Under the pieces are notes generated by a model, which did not search any database, was not told where the DNA came from, and was given only the letters and a program-made list of their open reading frames with translations. DNA of 64,000 nt from the NCBI RefSeq assembly GCF_947496855.1, contig NZ_CANMED010000002.1:620001-684000 (forward strand), read 5' to 3'. The DNA is from an uncultured Aquimarina sp. Lineage in GTDB: Bacteria > Bacteroidota > Bacteroidia > Flavobacteriales > Flavobacteriaceae. Of the stretch, positions 9,141 to 18,411 are shown in pieces. The position numbers and the translations under genes are program-made. The stretch's first letter is position 1. Each line of letters starts with the position of its first letter.

Positions 9141-9141
9141 T

Positions 9142-10269
9142 TTACTTTATCAATTGGTTTAAAATCCAAGTATAATCATTTCGATTTACAATAAAGTCTT
9201 TGTCGGATATATCAATGACTTTTACATTAAAATCTGATTGTGCTTTTATAAACTGTAGATATCCTTTATTAATTTTATTTAGGTATTCTGCAGGAATTTT
9301 TTGTTCATAATCACGTCCTCGTTTTCTTATATTTTCTAGTAAGCGCTCTGTATTTTGATATAAATAAACATACAATCCTGGTTTCGGTAAATCTCTGTAC
9401 ATAATATCAAAAACCTTTTTGTAAAGCTTATATTCATCTTCCTGTAATGTTACTTGGGCAAAAATCAATGATTTAAACACATCGTAGTCACTAACTACAA
9501 AATCCTTGAACAGATCTAATTGACCGATATCATCCTGTAATCGCTGATAACGATCCGCTAAAAACGACATTTCTAACGGAAAAGCATATCGTTCCATATC
9601 TTCATAAAACTTAGGCAAAAAAGGATTGTCCGCAAAACGTTCTAACACCAACTTAGCATTAAACTCTTCTGCTATCAAATGCGCTAAACTTGTTTTACCC
9701 GCTCCAATATTACCTTCAATAGTAAGATATTGAAAAGTAGATAAGGAATATTTCTGTTTAGGGTTTAGAATAACTTTATTTAGTTTGGTTACCACTGATA
9801 TGTCCGTAGTTTTTTCCAATAACTGATCTACAGTTTGATGTAATATCGGATGCTCCTCTTCTCTAGCTATTTCCGCAAGCGGTTCTAAAACAAACTTCCG
9901 ATCTTGCATAGACGGATGGGGTACGGTTAGCTTTTCGGTTTGAATGATTCCTTCAGAAGAAAAAACAACATCTAGATCGATAGTTCTTGCTTCATATCCT
10001 TCACCATCTTTTCTATCTCTTCCTAAAGAATTTTCGATTTCCAAAAGCATATCCAACACTTCTGAAGTAGAATAAAAAGTCTTCACTAGAATACAAGCGT
10101 TATAAAAATCATCACTACTAAACCCCCAAGCCGGTGTTTGATAAACACTAGAAATCACAACTACATCACCAATAGTTTCATAAATTGCTTGTAAAGCTTC
10201 CTGAAGATAATTGAGACGATTTCCTATATTACTTCCTAACGAAATATGTATGCAATTTGATGTTTTCAA
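9142..10269 (-). CDS. folK: Fusion of FolK (HPPK) and deoxynucleoside kinase
   Basis: 375 residues with two enzymes in one chain. Residues 5-160 are 6-hydroxymethyl-7,8-dihydropterin pyrophosphokinase (folate synthesis): LGSNIGNRLNYLQEAL at the start, and RTIDLDVVF with metal ligands Asp98 and Asp100. Residues 178-375 are a P-loop deoxynucleoside kinase of the dGK/dCK type (nucleoside salvage): Walker A GNIGAGKT at 186-193, ERFADNPFLPKFYED, FLADRYQ, and a lid RKRGRDYEQ. Both halves keep their key residues. The same fusion is, to my knowledge, widespread in Bacteroidota; the nucleoside specificity is not predictable here. Confidence 0.93.
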   Translation of the reverse strand: MKTSNCIHISLGSNIGNRLNYLQEALQAIYETIGDVVVISSVYQTPAWGFSSDDFYNACILVKTFYSTSEVLDMLLEIENSLGRDRKDGEGYEARTIDLDVVFSSEGIIQTEKLTVPHPSMQDRKFVLEPLAEIAREEEHPILHQTVDQLLEKTTDISVVTKLNKVILNPKQKYSLSTFQYLTIEGNIGAGKTSLAHLIAEEFNAKLVLERFADNPFLPKFYEDMERYAFPLEMSFLADRYQRLQDDIGQLDLFKDFVVSDYDVFKSLIFAQVTLQEDEYKLYKKVFDIMYRDLPKPGLYVYLYQNTERLLENIRKRGRDYEQKIPAEYLNKINKGYLQFIKAQSDFNVKVIDISDKDFIVNRNDYTWILNQLIK

Positions 10270-10378
10270 AGATGGAAATTTATTTTCTGATCAGAACTCC
10301 GTATTTTTAAAGACAAATTAAGGAAAACAAAACCACTTCACCTTATTTTTCTGTGAAGTATTATCAACTAAATATATT

Positions 10379-11086
10379 TTGAATAAAACTCCACTGAATC
10401 TTAAAGACAAAATAACAGCATACAGGATTTATCTGATACTTGGAGCTCTATTTATTTCCTCATTAGTAGCATCTAATCTTATTTTTCAGAAATTTTTTTA
10501 CTGGGATTTTTTCGGAGTATATACTTTCGAAATTTCAGTAGGAATTTTACCATATCCTATTACTTTTTTAATCACAGATATTATCAGTGAAATTTATGGA
10601 AAAAGAAAAGCCAATCAAATTGTTACTGCTGGTATTTTTGCATCATTTTTCTCTTTATTAATAGTTTATGTTTCTAAAGAAGTTCCTGCCACTGTCTGGT
10701 CACCTATCAATGATGAAACATTTACCAAAGTTTTTGGTGCAACCGCGGTTGCTGTTTTTGCCTCCATGATGGCGTATCTTTTTGCACAATATATTGATAT
10801 CCAAATTTTCCATTTTTGGAAAAGAGTAACCAAAGGAAAGCACCTATGGATCAGAAATAACTTTTCTACTTTTGCTTCTCAGTTTATAGACACATTTACT
10901 GTATTACTGTTATTATGTGTTACTGAAGTTATTGATTGGGATCGTTTTGGTATCCTATTACTTAATGGGTTTTTATTCAAAGTATTGGTTGCTGCTTTTG
11001 ATACCCCCTTTCTTTATTTAGCTGTGTATGTATTAAGAAAAAGATTTAAACTAAAACAAGGAGGTGAATTAAATCTTGAATATTAA
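10379..11086 (+). CDS. YhhQ-type queuosine precursor (VUT family) transporter
   Basis: 235 residues with about six membrane segments. It matches the YhhQ/VUT_1 family, which imports queuosine precursors (preQ0/preQ1) across the inner membrane. Recognisable regions are LVASNLIFQKFF near the first segment, PYPITFLITDIISEIYG (the acidic family motif), and FASQFIDTFTVLLLL. The start is TTG at 10379; no ATG precedes the first membrane segment and the frame is open further upstream, so the exact start is uncertain. No queuosine biosynthesis gene is adjacent. Confidence 0.9.
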   Translation: MNKTPLNLKDKITAYRIYLILGALFISSLVASNLIFQKFFYWDFFGVYTFEISVGILPYPITFLITDIISEIYGKRKANQIVTAGIFASFFSLLIVYVSKEVPATVWSPINDETFTKVFGATAVAVFASMMAYLFAQYIDIQIFHFWKRVTKGKHLWIRNNFSTFASQFIDTFTVLLLLCVTEVIDWDRFGILLLNGFLFKVLVAAFDTPFLYLAVYVLRKRFKLKQGGELNLEY

Positions 11087-11126
11087 AAAAATCTAACAAA
11101 TAGTTAACTCTAGAATCGCAACATCG

Positions 11127-11134
11127 TACCTTTG
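11127..11134 (+). promoter_or_regulatory. -7 promoter box upstream of the AsmA-like gene
   Basis: TACCTTTG fits TAnnTTTG and ends 30 bases before the ATG at 11165. A clear TTG at the -33 position was not found. Confidence 0.5.
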
Positions 11135-11164
11135 TAAACCGTTACTTCACATAAAAGCATCAAA

Positions 11165-13795
11165 ATGATCAAAAAAGCCCTTAAAATCTTCGGAATTCTT
11201 GTTGTTCTGTTAATTATAGTAATCATTTCAGTACCTCTCTTATTTGGAGGAACGATAAAAGACAAAATACGGTATTTGGCAAATGAGCATGTAAATGCTA
11301 AAGTTGATTTTGCTGATGTAGATATTAGTTTGATTAGGAGCTTTCCAAAGGCTTCTGTTATTATTGACGAGCTTTCAATAATTAATTTCGCTCCTTTTGA
11401 AGGTGATACATTGGCTTATGCCAAAAAAATATCTCTAGACATGTCTATAGGCGAATTATTCAAAGGTGCTGAGGAACCTATTAGTATTCAGAAATTTATA
11501 ATTGACGAAGCCAATATTGGGATCAAGACAGACTCATTAGAAAATTCTAATTTTGACATTGCGAAAAAACCCAAAGAAACAGAAGTAGTTACTGAAGAGA
11601 AAGGTGGTTCTTTCACCTTTGAGCTAGATCATTATGAAATAAATAATAGTAAACTTTTATACCAGAATGACATAAGTAAGATCGCTTTACTTATGACCAA
11701 TGTAAATCATAGCGGTGATGGGTCTTTATCTGGAGAAAACATCATACTAGACACACAATCGAGTTCTGAAGTTTCTTTTAGCTTGGACAACACCAAATAC
11801 CTTAACAAAAATGCACTGAAACTTGAAGCTGAATTGGAACTAGATCTCGAAAACCAGCGATACGAATTCAAAGAAAATAAGGCTTTTGTAAATCAACTCC
11901 CTCTGGAATTTGAAGGATTTGTGCAGCTTTTTGAAAAATACACAGATATAAATCTTAGTTTTAAAACTCCCTCATCTGATTTTAAAAATTTCTTAGCCGT
12001 TATTCCTGAAGTATATGCAAAAAATCTAGACGGTGTTCAAACCACTGGAGATTTCTCCGTAAATGGAATTATTAAGGGAAAAGTCGATGACGTATATATC
12101 CCAAAAATGGATATTAAAATTGCATCACACAATGCTTCTTTTAAATATCCTGATTTACCAAAAAGTGTTCAGAATATTAACATAGACACGCAAATCAAAA
12201 ACGATACTGGTTTAGCTGATGACATGTATATAGATATTGGAAACCTTACCTTTAAAATTGATCAAGATACTTTTGCGGCTAAAGGTAGTTTGCGCAATAT
12301 TACAACAAACATGGTTGTAGATATGGCGGTTAATGGAACATTGAACCTTGCTAATTTAGACAAAGCATATCCTTTAGAATTAGAACAACAACTTAATGGA
12401 ATACTTAAAGCAAATGTCAATACAAAATTTGATATGCAATCTTTAGAAAAAGAACAATATCAAAATGTAAAAAGTGCTGGTATGATTAGCTTGGATAAAT
12501 TCACCTATGCATCTCCAGAATTACCTAGTGAAATAAAAATTGAAAAAGCCAATGTGAGTTTTAAACCAGAAACTATCACATTAGATAAAATGGAAGTTAC
12601 CACTGGAAAATCAGATCTTACTGCTCAAGGAACAATAAATAACTTAATGGGGTTTTTATTTTCTAAACAAGATTTAAAAGGAAATTTTGATGTTAGTTCT
12701 CAAGTTTTTGCTGTAAATGATTTTATGGCGAGTGGAGACGAAACAACCGAAGAACAGACGAATGATAAAGGCAAAGAGGATGCCCTTCAAATTCCATCTT
12801 TTATTGATGCAACATTGAATTTTGATGCAAAAAAAGTGATTTATGACAATTTAGAACTAAAGAACACAAAAGGAAGTGTAAAAATAAATGATGAGACTGC
12901 CTATTTACAAAATGTGACATCTAATCTATTTGATGGAGGGCTGGCATTTAATGGTAAGGTGTCTACAAAATCAGGAACTCCAAATTTTGGAATGAATTTA
13001 GATTTGAGCAAGATTGATATTGCTAAATCATTTTCTAGTCTAGAGTTACTACAAGGACTAGCTCCTATTGCCAAAGCCTTAACAGGTGCGTTAACAACAC
13101 AAATTAAGTTAAATGGTAATCTTACTAATGATTTAACACCTGTTCTAAATTCTCTAAAAGGTAATGCTCTTGCAGAAATACTAAACGCTAAAGTAAGTAC
13201 ATCTCAGACACCGTTGTTATCTAAACTAGATGGAAAACTAGAGTTTTTAAACCTTGATAAACTGAATTTAAAAGATATTAAAACATCACTAAGTTTTGAT
13301 GATGGCAAAATTAATGTAAAACCTTTTGAATTTGATATAGAAGGAATCAAAATAACTGCTGGAGGTAGTCATAGTTTTGATATGAATATGGATTACAATG
13401 TTTCATTAGATGTACCAGCAAAATATTTGGGCGACGAAGTAGGTGGACTAATTTCACAACTTAATAATCAAGAGGCGAATGAAATGAAAGTTGCACTGCC
13501 CATCGGTATATCAGGCAACTTTTCTAACCCAAAAATAAATCTTAATACCGGGCAAGCTGTTAAACAACTAACGCAACAAATCATAAGCAAACAAAAAGAA
13601 AAAGCAACCGGAAAGATAGTGAATGAGGGAACCAAAGTACTTACAGATTTATTAGGAGGTTCTAAAAAAGATAAAGACTCAACTAAAACAACTACTGATA
13701 AGCCTGAAGACAAATTAAAAGACGCTGCTAAAGATATTTTTGGAGGCTTTCTTGGTAAGAAAAAGAAAAAAGACACTACCAAAACCAAGAACTAA
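11165..13795 (+). CDS. AsmA-family protein
   Basis: 876 residues. One N-terminal membrane anchor (residues 8-29) precedes a long periplasmic region. The opening block (KDKIRYLANEHVNAKVDF, then IDELSIINFAPFEGDTLAYA) is the AsmA N-terminal signature, and AsmA-like C-terminal repeats follow (DGGLAFNGKVSTKSGTPNFGM; KLDGKLEFLNLDKLNLKDIK; FEFDIEGIKITAGGSHSFDM). AsmA/TamB/YhdP relatives are bridge-like lipid transfer proteins between inner and outer membrane. The last 60 residues are Lys/Asp/Thr rich and probably disordered. The gene is transcribed alone and followed by a strong hairpin. Confidence 0.92.
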   Translation: MIKKALKIFGILVVLLIIVIISVPLLFGGTIKDKIRYLANEHVNAKVDFADVDISLIRSFPKASVIIDELSIINFAPFEGDTLAYAKKISLDMSIGELFKGAEEPISIQKFIIDEANIGIKTDSLENSNFDIAKKPKETEVVTEEKGGSFTFELDHYEINNSKLLYQNDISKIALLMTNVNHSGDGSLSGENIILDTQSSSEVSFSLDNTKYLNKNALKLEAELELDLENQRYEFKENKAFVNQLPLEFEGFVQLFEKYTDINLSFKTPSSDFKNFLAVIPEVYAKNLDGVQTTGDFSVNGIIKGKVDDVYIPKMDIKIASHNASFKYPDLPKSVQNINIDTQIKNDTGLADDMYIDIGNLTFKIDQDTFAAKGSLRNITTNMVVDMAVNGTLNLANLDKAYPLELEQQLNGILKANVNTKFDMQSLEKEQYQNVKSAGMISLDKFTYASPELPSEIKIEKANVSFKPETITLDKMEVTTGKSDLTAQGTINNLMGFLFSKQDLKGNFDVSSQVFAVNDFMASGDETTEEQTNDKGKEDALQIPSFIDATLNFDAKKVIYDNLELKNTKGSVKINDETAYLQNVTSNLFDGGLAFNGKVSTKSGTPNFGMNLDLSKIDIAKSFSSLELLQGLAPIAKALTGALTTQIKLNGNLTNDLTPVLNSLKGNALAEILNAKVSTSQTPLLSKLDGKLEFLNLDKLNLKDIKTSLSFDDGKINVKPFEFDIEGIKITAGGSHSFDMNMDYNVSLDVPAKYLGDEVGGLISQLNNQEANEMKVALPIGISGNFSNPKINLNTGQAVKQLTQQIISKQKEKATGKIVNEGTKVLTDLLGGSKKDKDSTKTTTDKPEDKLKDAAKDIFGGFLGKKKKKDTTKTKN

Positions 13796-13836
13796 ACCTA
13801 GTTACATATTATGGATTAGTGATTTTTTGTTATTTT

Positions 13837-13877
13837 ATAATTTTTAGATAGATTTCTAAAATCTATCTAAAAATTAT
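13837..13877 (+). terminator. Perfect 19-bp hairpin after the AsmA-like gene
   Basis: Two perfectly complementary 19-base arms (13837-13855 and 13859-13877) with a three-base loop. It is AT-rich and lacks a distinct T-run outside the stem. It lies 42 bases after the stop codon and most likely ends transcription in either direction. Confidence 0.6.
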
Positions 13878-14191
13878 GATCACAGCAAAGTTCTGCTAGT
13901 AATAAGTTTTTTTTAACCTGATTTCTTATTACATTAGTGCTGGGAAAACTCGAAAAAAGTATTGGATTTTAATTGGATTCGAAAACGAATATTAACCATT
14001 TAAAATCAAAACATTAAAACTTCACAAACAACATTCAATGTTTTTTGCAATTATTTCATCAAAGAAATAGCAACCTCAACACAATAAATTTATTAAAATT
14101 GGATTAACTATTTAATAAAGTTAGACGCAATAGGCAGGACACTTATAGTTATAATTTTATTCCCAAAAAATAAAACCCCCTTAAAACAGTT
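13878..14191. other. AT-rich upstream region of module copy 1
   Basis: 314 bases without a gene, rich in A and T tracts. No TAnnTTTG box was found. A C-run (14176-14180) stands 11 bases before the ATG of the first module gene, a pattern also seen before 18412 and 42668. Confidence 0.4.
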
Positions 14192-15460
14192 ATGAAATCA
14201 ACTATTTTATCCCTAACAATACTGATGTTTTTTCCATCGATACTATTATCCCAAAATACAATTATCGATGATTCCATGAAATGGATCAATGGATGGGCTA
14301 ATTTCGACCCGAATCATGAGGCATATCCGCAATCAGATGAAGACATTCCTACTATAATTGATCAAGATACACACTTAACAAATGATTCGGTATATTTTCT
14401 ATCTGGAAGTGTATATGTAACTAATGGCGCCACACTGTCTATACAAGAGGGAACGATTATTCGCTGTAATACCAAAACCCAAACAAGCCTTGTAATCAGT
14501 AAAGGAGCTAAACTAATAGCCAGAGGTTTAAAAGAACAGCCTATTATATTCACCTCTAATAAGTCGCCAAAAGCAAGAAAAAGCGGTGATTGGGGTGGGA
14601 TTATAATAGCAGGGTCAGGAATCATTAATTCTCCATCCAAAGCTGGTGTTATTGAAGGTGATTTTCTCCCACAGTACTCTCTCTATGGTGGTGATGATGC
14701 AGATGAGATGACTGCAATTATGACCTATGTGCGAATTGAGTATGCAGGAAAGAAAATCAATCAATCAAAAGAATTAAATGGACTGTCCCTATACGCTTTA
14801 GGAAAAAAATCAATTCTTAACAATATCATGATTAGTCATTCTGCTGATGATTCTTTTGAATTTTTTGGTGGTACTGTAAACATGAACAATCTGATTTCAT
14901 ATAAAGCTAAAGATGATGACTATGATTTTACTTTAGGCTATCAAGGTGAGCTATATAATATCATAGCGATTAGACATCCCTATATTTCCGACATTAGCGG
15001 TTCTTATGCAATAGAAATAGATGGTTATGATAAAAAATTAGGTATGACATCTCTAGAACTATCTAATGTGGACATAAAAGATGCTACCTTAATCAATTTA
15101 TCAGACAGTAGTAATTATCAACATACAGGAGCTGCAATTTCTTCTAAAAATTTAGCTAAGCTACATGTCACGGACTCCAGAATATCTGGTTTTGCCAATG
15201 TAGCAAAATTCGATAGATCCTATACTTCTTATACTAATTTAGAAACATCTTTTTCTTTAGAAAATAGTATTTTCAATGTACATGATACTAATATATTAGT
15301 GCCCTTAGAACCAATAAATGAAGCACAAAGACTTCTTAAATACAATATGTTCACAACACAGTTTAGAAACGTATCTGATTTCTTTGAAAACCCATTAGAC
15401 GCTAAAAACCCAAAATTTACGTTAAAACAAGCACGTGATACATACACGGTGATGCAATAA
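14192..15460 (+). CDS. Secreted beta-helix-like protein, module copy 1
   Basis: 422 residues with signal peptide 1-21 ending SQ. The mature N-terminus carries a block shared by all three copies (KWINGWANFDPN, 30-41). Then comes a repetitive beta-strand region: VYVTNGATLSIQEGT, LVISKGAKLIA, PIIFTSNKSPKARKSGDWGG (GDWGG 132-136), DDSFEFFGGTVNMNN (219-233), GSYAIEIDGY (270-279). This pattern is typical of a Bacteroidota family of exported right-handed beta-helix proteins. There is no type IX sorting domain or lipobox. The protein ends KYNMFTTQF...YTVMQ like its paralogues. It pairs with the small protein gene 32 bases downstream. Substrate or partner is unknown. Confidence 0.85.
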   Translation: MKSTILSLTILMFFPSILLSQNTIIDDSMKWINGWANFDPNHEAYPQSDEDIPTIIDQDTHLTNDSVYFLSGSVYVTNGATLSIQEGTIIRCNTKTQTSLVISKGAKLIARGLKEQPIIFTSNKSPKARKSGDWGGIIIAGSGIINSPSKAGVIEGDFLPQYSLYGGDDADEMTAIMTYVRIEYAGKKINQSKELNGLSLYALGKKSILNNIMISHSADDSFEFFGGTVNMNNLISYKAKDDDYDFTLGYQGELYNIIAIRHPYISDISGSYAIEIDGYDKKLGMTSLELSNVDIKDATLINLSDSSNYQHTGAAISSKNLAKLHVTDSRISGFANVAKFDRSYTSYTNLETSFSLENSIFNVHDTNILVPLEPINEAQRLLKYNMFTTQFRNVSDFFENPLDAKNPKFTLKQARDTYTVMQ

Positions 15461-15492
15461 AATTAACTTTTACCTTAATTAATACCTTTATA

Positions 15493-15927
15493 ATGAAATC
15501 AATTACCCTATTTTTAGCTCTTTTTTTAACCGCTACAGGCTTTGCTCAATCTAAAAAGAATATCTTTTTTGATCAAAGTACTTTAATTACTAAATTTCAT
15601 ACTATTGATGAATTAGAAGATTTAAAAAAAGGAGAACTTGTTAAATTATACATAGAACGAGCAAACGAAATTATTACTGTACTACCCTATATCGCGCTTA
15701 CTAATGAAGCAGGTGTAAGTCTTTCTGATATTGGAATTAAGGAAAACTCTGACAACCTAAAACTCTTAAATAAACATCACGAAACAACTACAGATGCATT
15801 TGAGAGTACTGATAATTTAATAACCGAGTTTATACCTTATGCAGATACAGAAAAAATAGTATGGTCTATTCTCTACTACGAAGAAATGATTAAAAAAATC
15901 CGAATAGGGGTGAATGGGAATTTCTAA
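15493..15927 (+). CDS. Small secreted partner protein, module copy 1
   Basis: 144 residues, signal peptide 1-19 (ending GFAQ). The mature part is mostly helical with three conserved blocks: TKFHTIDELEDLKKGELVKLY, LPYIALTNEAGVSLSDIGIKE, and YADTEKIVWSILYYEEMIKKI. The same blocks occur in the two other small proteins of this locus (17496, 19781). There are no cysteines in the mature protein and no recognised family. Its constant position behind a beta-helix protein suggests that the two act together outside the inner membrane. A strong terminator follows. Confidence 0.8.
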   Translation: MKSITLFLALFLTATGFAQSKKNIFFDQSTLITKFHTIDELEDLKKGELVKLYIERANEIITVLPYIALTNEAGVSLSDIGIKENSDNLKLLNKHHETTTDAFESTDNLITEFIPYADTEKIVWSILYYEEMIKKIRIGVNGNF

Positions 15928-15950
15928 AACTCGCATTAATGAATTCATAA

Positions 15951-15978
15951 AAACAGCCACATGTGGCTGTTTTTTTTT
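15951..15978 (+). terminator. Intrinsic terminator after module copy 1
   Basis: Stem ACAGCCAC/GTGGCTGT with a two-base loop followed by a run of eight or nine T, 24 bases after the stop of the small partner gene. Confidence 0.9.
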
Positions 15979-16211
15979 GCTATTACATAAGCTTATCTCC
16001 TTAAAAAAAACCAACTCAAACACAAATAAAGAGTAACTTCTTGTACTCTACTAATATTTCAACTTTTACAAAAAAAATGTTAATAAGTCATTTTTCATGT
16101 AATCTTCATCCTATTTCACCGAACTAAATAGAACACTAACAAACAAATTTTGATTTTTTGAATGAATAGCCCAATGTGGTTTAACAAAGTGGGAGACTAA
16201 AAAATGAAGTT

Positions 16212-17468
16212 ATGAAAAAAAGAGAACTGTTAAGCATATTTTTATTTGTTACAATTTCAATTTCGGGATTATCCCAAAATGATTTTAATCCTAATAATAT
16301 GAAGTGGACCAGAGATTGGACCAATTTCGAACCAAACAAAACTAATTATCTTATCCACGATAAAGAATTACCCGAAATTATAGACAAGGACACTTATCTA
16401 AGAAGTGATATTGTTTATCTTTTATCTGGAGACGTGTATGTAACTAACAATGCTACATTGACAATACAAGAGGGAACTCTTATAAAAGCAGATACAGAAA
16501 AGTCTACAAATCTAATTATTACTAAGGGAGCTAAGTTAATTGCTGATGGCAGCAAGGCACTGCCAATTGTATTTACATCTAACAAATCCCGAAACTCTAG
16601 AAAAAGTGGTGATTGGGGTGGAATTACTATTATAGGATCAGGTAAAGCAAACACTATAGAAGGAGAAGGTACTATAAAAGGAAAATTCAATCCATTATAC
16701 AGTATATTTGGCGGTAATAATATTGAGGAGGAAACTACAATTTTAAGATATGTTAGAATTGAATATGCAGGAAAATCTACAAATGGGCTTTCTTTATACT
16801 CGCTAGGGAATCAGTCTATAGTAGAAAACATTATGGTAAGCTATTCTGCAGATGATTCCTTTGAATGGCATGGAGGAGCATCTAAAGCTAAAAATCTTAT
16901 TTCTTTTAAATCTAATGATGATGATTTTGACTTCACACAAGGATATAGAGGTGAGCTTATAAACATTCTTGCCATTAAACATCCTTATATCACAAGCAAC
17001 AATGGATCCTATGCAATAGAAGTAGACGGGTATAACAAAAACTTAGGATTTAAGAATTCTAAAACACTTTCTAGTATTGATATCACAGGCGCAACACTGA
17101 TCACTTTAGTGAATGAAAATAATTATCATCATTCCAGAGCAGCAATATCCATAAACAACCTTGGTGAATTATATTTAAATGACTCGAATATATCCGGATT
17201 TTCTGATGTAGTTAAATTAGATAAATCTTTCTCAACTCTTAAAATGATAGAAACGGCTTTTAAACTTGATAACAGTTTTTTTAATGTACATAGTGAAGGT
17301 GTTATTACTCATCATAATATAACCGGTGATACATTTAACCTACTTAAATACAACCGATTTACTAAAGCTTTTCAACAACCTCAAGAGATTTTCAGCAACC
17401 CTTTGGACAAAGGCAATCCAGATTTTACACTAAAAAATTCATTAAACAACTATATGGTAGTTCAATAA
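16212..17468 (+). CDS. Secreted beta-helix-like protein, module copy 2
   Basis: 418 residues, signal peptide 1-21 ending LSQ. It aligns over its full length with the genes at 14192 and 18412: MKWTRDWTNFEPN, VYVTNNATLTIQEGT, LIITKGAKLIADGS, SGDWGGITIIGSG, ADDSFEWHGGASKAKN, SYAIEVDGY, LKYNRFTKAF and a terminal NYMVVQ. It is therefore a paralogue made by tandem duplication, then diverged. No type IX sorting domain or lipobox is visible. The small partner gene follows after 27 bases, so the two are very likely cotranscribed. Ligand and role are unknown. Confidence 0.85.
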   Translation: MKKRELLSIFLFVTISISGLSQNDFNPNNMKWTRDWTNFEPNKTNYLIHDKELPEIIDKDTYLRSDIVYLLSGDVYVTNNATLTIQEGTLIKADTEKSTNLIITKGAKLIADGSKALPIVFTSNKSRNSRKSGDWGGITIIGSGKANTIEGEGTIKGKFNPLYSIFGGNNIEEETTILRYVRIEYAGKSTNGLSLYSLGNQSIVENIMVSYSADDSFEWHGGASKAKNLISFKSNDDDFDFTQGYRGELINILAIKHPYITSNNGSYAIEVDGYNKNLGFKNSKTLSSIDITGATLITLVNENNYHHSRAAISINNLGELYLNDSNISGFSDVVKLDKSFSTLKMIETAFKLDNSFFNVHSEGVITHHNITGDTFNLLKYNRFTKAFQQPQEIFSNPLDKGNPDFTLKNSLNNYMVVQ

Positions 17469-17495
17469 ATTATACTTCCATTAAAAACTAATATA

Positions 17496-17936
17496 ATGAA
17501 AAAATTCATTACTTTATTTCTATTAATACTTGCAATTAATAGCACAAGCGGACAAACAAAGAGAAAGGGAGTTTTTTTTGATAACAACAAACTGATTAAC
17601 AGATTTCATACTATAGATGAATTACAAGATCTTAATAAAGGAGCATTAATAGAACTATATCTAGAACGTGCTAGAGAAATTTTTGTAGTTCTACCTTATT
17701 TATCCTTAACCAATAAACCAGGTATCAGTCTTAGTGATGTAGGTATTAAGGAAGATTCTGATAAAATTAAAATAGTAGAAAAAAATAATGAAATAGCGGA
17801 TAGGGCATTTGTTTATACAACAAACACTATAAAGGAACTGATTCCTTACTCTGATACAGATAAAATCGTCTGGGCAGTATTGTATTTTGAAGAAATGATT
17901 AAAAAGATGCGATTAGGTAAAGAAGGAAACATTTAA
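17496..17936 (+). CDS. Small secreted partner protein, module copy 2
   Basis: 146 residues, signal peptide about 1-19 (ending SGQ). It shares the blocks NRFHTIDELQDLNKGALIELY, LPYLSLTNKPGISLSDVGIKED and YSDTDKIVWAVLYFEEMIKKM with the other two small proteins. The protein is otherwise charged and helical, with no cysteine after the signal. It follows its beta-helix partner by 27 bases. No terminator was recognised behind it; a 475-base AT-rich gap follows. Confidence 0.8.
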   Translation: MKKFITLFLLILAINSTSGQTKRKGVFFDNNKLINRFHTIDELQDLNKGALIELYLERAREIFVVLPYLSLTNKPGISLSDVGIKEDSDKIKIVEKNNEIADRAFVYTTNTIKELIPYSDTDKIVWAVLYFEEMIKKMRLGKEGNI

Positions 17937-18411
17937 ATCTTCATTTTAACAACTAATAATTAAAAAAATAAAATCGACTAAATACACAAAAAACTGTTGT
18001 ACAACTCTCTTTCTTCGCGTTTTCTGATTTTTTAAAGACGAAATTTTTACAAAAAACATTGAAACTTCTAATAAAACCAAAAAAAATAAAAAACACAAAT
18101 AACTGATATACAGATTATTAAAAAAATGTGTTTTTTTAATATAAAAAAAATTAAAGGCTAAATATATTTTTGTTTATACTTTTAGTGAAATAGATAAACA
18201 ATTAATAAATTACTGATAATCAGTAACATAAATTCACGTCAAGTAGGAATTATACTCTTAAAGTTTTATTAATTTATTTAAAAAAAACGACAAACGTACA
18301 TATTTTACGGAAAACACGTAACCTACTCTTCCAAAAGTACCTTAACTTAGTGATCCTAAAATAAGAAGAAAGAATTTTCTTCTAAATTTATAACCCCAAA
18401 ACAAAACTTTT
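17937..18411. other. Long AT-rich intergenic region upstream of module copy 3
   Basis: 475 bases with many A- and T-tracts and no gene. A possible -7 box TATTTTTG lies at 18165-18172, which would leave a leader of over 200 bases. A C-run at 18394-18397 stands 14 bases before the ATG of the next gene, as in front of 14192. No stable GC-rich hairpin was seen. Confidence 0.4.

Noticed and set aside
13796..14191. Riboswitch or structured leader upstream of module copy 1
   Set aside because: Apart from the 13837-13877 hairpin, which belongs to the 3' end of the previous gene, no conserved riboswitch-like structure was recognised.
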